From: G038396625 sp038396625 | GTDB taxonomy: Bacteria > Bacillota > Clostridia > Peptostreptococcales > Thermotaleaceae | Assembly (NCBI GenBank): GCA_038396625.1 | Contig: CP121688.1 | Coordinates: forward strand, 2,108,001-2,172,000 | DNA length: 64,000 bases | Reading direction: 5' to 3' | Shown here: positions 61,672 to 64,000 of the stretch, in pieces | Layout of the letters: the number at the start of each line of letters is the position of its first letter | Numbering within the stretch: position 1 is the stretch's first letter | Made by a program: the position numbers and the translations under genes | The notes under the pieces: model-generated | What the model was told of the DNA's origin: nothing | What the model saw: the letters and a program-made list of their open reading frames with translations, nothing else | Database searches by the model: none

Positions 61672-62553
61672 TTAAGCAGCGTTATATCTTCCTTTTTTCA
61701 TCTCCCACTCTTTCCAAACCACCCATACAGGACTAGCTATAAAAATTGATGAATATGTTCCTATGGCAATTCCTGCAATTAATGGTAATGCAAATTGTTG
61801 GATAGACTCTACTCCTAAAATATATAAAGCTGCAATCGTGATTAATGTAGTTAAAGAAGTATTAATAGATCTTACCAATGTTTGATTAATACTTTCTTCT
61901 ACAATACCAACGTAATCTCTTTTCTTCATATATTTAATATTTTCTCTTATTCTATCAAATACAACAATTGTATCATTAATAGAATATCCAACAATTGTAA
62001 GCATTGCTGCTACAAAAGAACTATTGATTTGAATTCTAAATATAGCAAACACAGCCAACATCATCAATATATCATGTAGTAATGCTACAATTGCTGCCAA
62101 TCCAAATTTAAATTCGAATCGAAAAGTAATATAGATTAGCATACCAACCGCAGCAATCCCTACTGCCATTAAAGCTTTCTTTTGCATTTCTTTCCCAACT
62201 GATGGACCAAATTGTTCAGATTGTCTAAAAGCTTCATCTTTCAAATCATATTTTTCTTTGAAAACATCAAATATTTCTTTTCTTTCTTTGTTATCTAGAT
62301 CTTCTTTTGTTTTTATCATTATTTCATGTTTGTTTTGTCCTATATGGATAATTTCTGCATTTAAATCAAATTTTGTAGTAATTCCTTGTATTTCAGAAAC
62401 ATTTACTTCCTTTCCTAAATCAATTTGCATCATTGTCCCACCGGTGAAATCAATACCTAGATTAAAACCTTGCAATAACCCTATTATTAGCCCTATAACA
62501 ATAACAGCAATAGAAAGTCCAAACCACAGTTTTTTCTTTTCAATAACTTTCAT
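61672..62553 (-). CDS. secF: Protein translocase subunit SecF
   Basis: Membrane partner of SecD that uses the proton motive force to help protein export. The 293 residues have six membrane helices. After the first is GFNLGIDFTGGTMMQID; later come GYSINDTIVVFDRIREN and RSINTSLTTLITIAALYILG, both RND-family signatures. The ATG at 62553 has AAGGAG upstream; the longer frame to 62580 overlaps secD. Confidence 0.95.
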   Translation of the reverse strand: MKVIEKKKLWFGLSIAVIVIGLIIGLLQGFNLGIDFTGGTMMQIDLGKEVNVSEIQGITTKFDLNAEIIHIGQNKHEIMIKTKEDLDNKERKEIFDVFKEKYDLKDEAFRQSEQFGPSVGKEMQKKALMAVGIAAVGMLIYITFRFEFKFGLAAIVALLHDILMMLAVFAIFRIQINSSFVAAMLTIVGYSINDTIVVFDRIRENIKYMKKRDYVGIVEESINQTLVRSINTSLTTLITIAALYILGVESIQQFALPLIAGIAIGTYSSIFIASPVWVVWKEWEMKKGRYNAA

Positions 62554-62569
62554 ACTTTTATACTCCTTC

Positions 62570-63832
62570 CTATGCCCCATATAATTTTGTATTTTTTAAT
62601 GCGCCTATACCAATCGCTAACTTTAATAAAAATTTGGTAACTACAAGGGCAGTAAACATACTTGCCGCAATCCCTATCATCAAAGTTACTGCAAAACCTT
62701 TAATAGGCCCTGATCCAAATTGATAGAGTACAACACCAGCAATTAGTGTAGTTACATTTGAATCCAATATAGTTGTTAAAGCTCTTGAAAATCCTGAATC
62801 TACGGATGCTCTTAGGGACTTTCCATTTCTAATTTCTTCTTTTATTCTTTCAAAAATAATCACATTTGCATCTACTGCCATACCTATGGATAATATTAAT
62901 CCTGCTATACCCGGTAAAGTTAACACTGCTTCAAATCCGACTAATACCCAAAGAACAATGAGGATATAAAGAATTAGAGCAATATTGGCAATAAAACCTG
63001 GTACTCTATAATAAATAAGCATAAAAAGAAGTACTAAGCCAATTCCTATGGCTGCAGCATCAATACTTTTATTTAATGAATCCATACCAAGGGTAGGTCC
63101 TATGGCAGATGTTTGTACTTCAATTAAATTTACTGGCAAAGCTCCTCCTCTAATCAGAGCAGCAAGCTGTGAAGCTTCATCTATTGTAAAATTACCTGTG
63201 ATGACTGCTTTTCCATTTGGAATCTCATTGGAAACCGCTGGAGCAGATATCACTTCTCCATCAAGCACAATAGGAATAATTCTTTCCGGTGATCCAACTG
63301 GAGCTGATGCTGCCTCTTTTGTAGCCACCTGAAAAGCCTCTACACCCTTACTATTAAATTCTAAAGAAACTGATGGAATATTTCCTTGCTTTTCTTCAAA
63401 AACGACTTCTGCATTTTTTACCTGTTCTCCTGTTAGAATTACTTCTCCTTTTGCATTAAGGAACTGTAGCTGCGCTGTCTTTCCTACTGCATCAATCGCT
63501 TCTTGTGCATTTTTTACCCCAGGCAATTCAATCCTTATTCTTTTATCTCCTTCTTTAAGAATATTAGGTTCTGTTAGCCCCATTGCATTAACTCTTCTTT
63601 CAATGACTTCCTTTGTTTGTGTCATAATCTTGTCCAATTCTTTTCCAGTAGCATTTGTTTGTGCTTCAAGCACAACAAAAACGCCTCCTTTTAAATCCAA
63701 TCCTAATTTTATCTTTTCTCTTACTGGATTTAGCTCAAATTCACCGATTTGCATTCCTTTCGCTGTCCCAATAGCTCCTGCAGCGATGATTGCAATAATT
63801 ACAAGTATAATAACTATATTTTTTATTTTCAT
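62570..63832 (-). CDS. secD: Protein translocase subunit SecD
   Basis: Partner of SecF, 420 residues with six membrane helices and a large external domain between helix 1 and 2. Signatures: KIKLGLDLKGGVFVVLEAQ, RIRIELPGVKNAQEAIDAVGKTAQL, ALPVNLIEVQTSAIGPTLG, IAGLILSIGMAVDANVIIFERIKEE and SGFSRALTTILDSNVTTLI. AAGGAGG precedes the ATG. It is first in the secDF operon, 17 bases ahead of secF. Confidence 0.96.
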   Translation of the reverse strand: MKIKNIVIILVIIAIIAAGAIGTAKGMQIGEFELNPVREKIKLGLDLKGGVFVVLEAQTNATGKELDKIMTQTKEVIERRVNAMGLTEPNILKEGDKRIRIELPGVKNAQEAIDAVGKTAQLQFLNAKGEVILTGEQVKNAEVVFEEKQGNIPSVSLEFNSKGVEAFQVATKEAASAPVGSPERIIPIVLDGEVISAPAVSNEIPNGKAVITGNFTIDEASQLAALIRGGALPVNLIEVQTSAIGPTLGMDSLNKSIDAAAIGIGLVLLFMLIYYRVPGFIANIALILYILIVLWVLVGFEAVLTLPGIAGLILSIGMAVDANVIIFERIKEEIRNGKSLRASVDSGFSRALTTILDSNVTTLIAGVVLYQFGSGPIKGFAVTLMIGIAASMFTALVVTKFLLKLAIGIGALKNTKLYGA

Positions 63833-63868
63833 TGTTCGCTGTCCCTCCTTATTTTAATTCATGCAATC

Positions 63869-63897
63869 ATTATATACCTTGTACAAAAAGCCGTCAA
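63869..63897 (-). promoter_or_regulatory. Promoter of secD-secF
   Basis: On the minus strand, TTGACG (63897-63892), a 17-base spacer, then TATAAT (63874-63869). It lies 37-65 bases upstream of the secD ATG. Confidence 0.85.
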
Positions 63898-63941
63898 TTC
63901 TGTACGTTTAATAGATATTGGCATTAGTAATTTTACATGAT

Positions 63942-64000
63942 CTATTTTTTATGCTTATTAGCCAGTGCAACATAGTGTAATGCAGAATCTTTCAGCTTCT
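63942..64000 (-). CDS. C-terminal end of an unidentified gene (cut by window edge)
   Basis: The minus strand at the right edge has an open frame of 18 codons ending in TAG at 63944-63942, reading KLKDSALHYVALANKHKK. The composition is plausible for a protein tail, and the secD promoter begins right after it. Too short to identify. Confidence 0.4.
   Translation of the reverse strand, partial: KLKDSALHYVALANKHKK

Noticed and set aside
1..64000. Mobile elements, CRISPR arrays, rRNA or tRNA genes
   Set aside because: Looked for and not seen: no transposase or integrase frames, no regularly spaced repeats and no cloverleaf-like tRNA sequences were noticed.

Overview
The window is an AT-rich chromosomal segment from a spore-forming, amino-acid-fermenting member of the Clostridia. 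The evidence is the gene content: an oxidative ornithine pathway (ord, ortAB, oraSE, orr), a bifunctional Rel, HemZ, T-box-controlled tRNA synthetases, an IscR-NifS-NifU set, and genes preceded by sigma-K-like promoters. Nearly all genes lie on the minus strand. No rRNA, tRNA, CRISPR array, insertion sequence or prophage was seen.

Layout in window coordinates. 1-8.5 kb: alaS (cut at the window edge) with its T-box leader, an AI-2E family permease, a small glycine-zipper protein, a PRC-barrel protein, mnmA, nifU, nifS and iscR, which together supply sulfur for Fe-S clusters and tRNA thiolation. 8.6-21.4 kb: a probable spore-surface region with two cysteine-rich proteins, a small kinase-like protein, a secreted tandem CAP protein, a CDP-glucose pathway start (rfbF, rfbG), three glycosyltransferases, and two paralogous beta-propeller plus coiled-coil proteins on either side of a cysteine/proline-rich protein. 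Three transcription units here carry matches to the sigma-K consensus at exactly the expected spacing. 21.5-38.8 kb: a Wzy-type exopolysaccharide locus with the CpsB phosphatase, CpsD tyrosine kinase, Wzz-like co-polymerase, Wzy-like polymerase, initiating sugar transferase, several GT4 enzymes, a MurJ-GT4 fusion that is the only flippase candidate, a FemAB-like acyltransferase, a DUF2334 deacetylase-like protein, UDP-sugar dehydrogenase, a 4-epimerase, and an asparagine-synthase-like protein that has lost its glutaminase residues. 39-48.5 kb: the ornithine degradation operon with a sigma-54 promoter, an upstream palindrome and an adjacent sigma-54 activator gene. 48.6-52 kb: glyA, a two-gene ThrE-type exporter and an RseC family protein. 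52-64 kb: aspS, hisS (T-box), hemZ, a small HTH-like protein, an MBL hydrolase, dtd, rel, apt, secF and secD, with the tail of one more gene at the right edge.

How the parts fit: ornithine oxidation is set up to respond to a cytoplasmic signal through an RpoN activator, while the polysaccharide locus has the tyrosine phosphorylation relay typical of Gram-positive capsules. The most unusual material is the putative spore-surface region, the MurJ-GT4 fusion and the glutaminase-dead asparagine synthase homologue.

Limits: all calls come from reading the sequence and recalled family motifs; no database search or structure prediction was run. Start codons were picked by ribosome-binding-site position and often differ from the longest possible reading frame.
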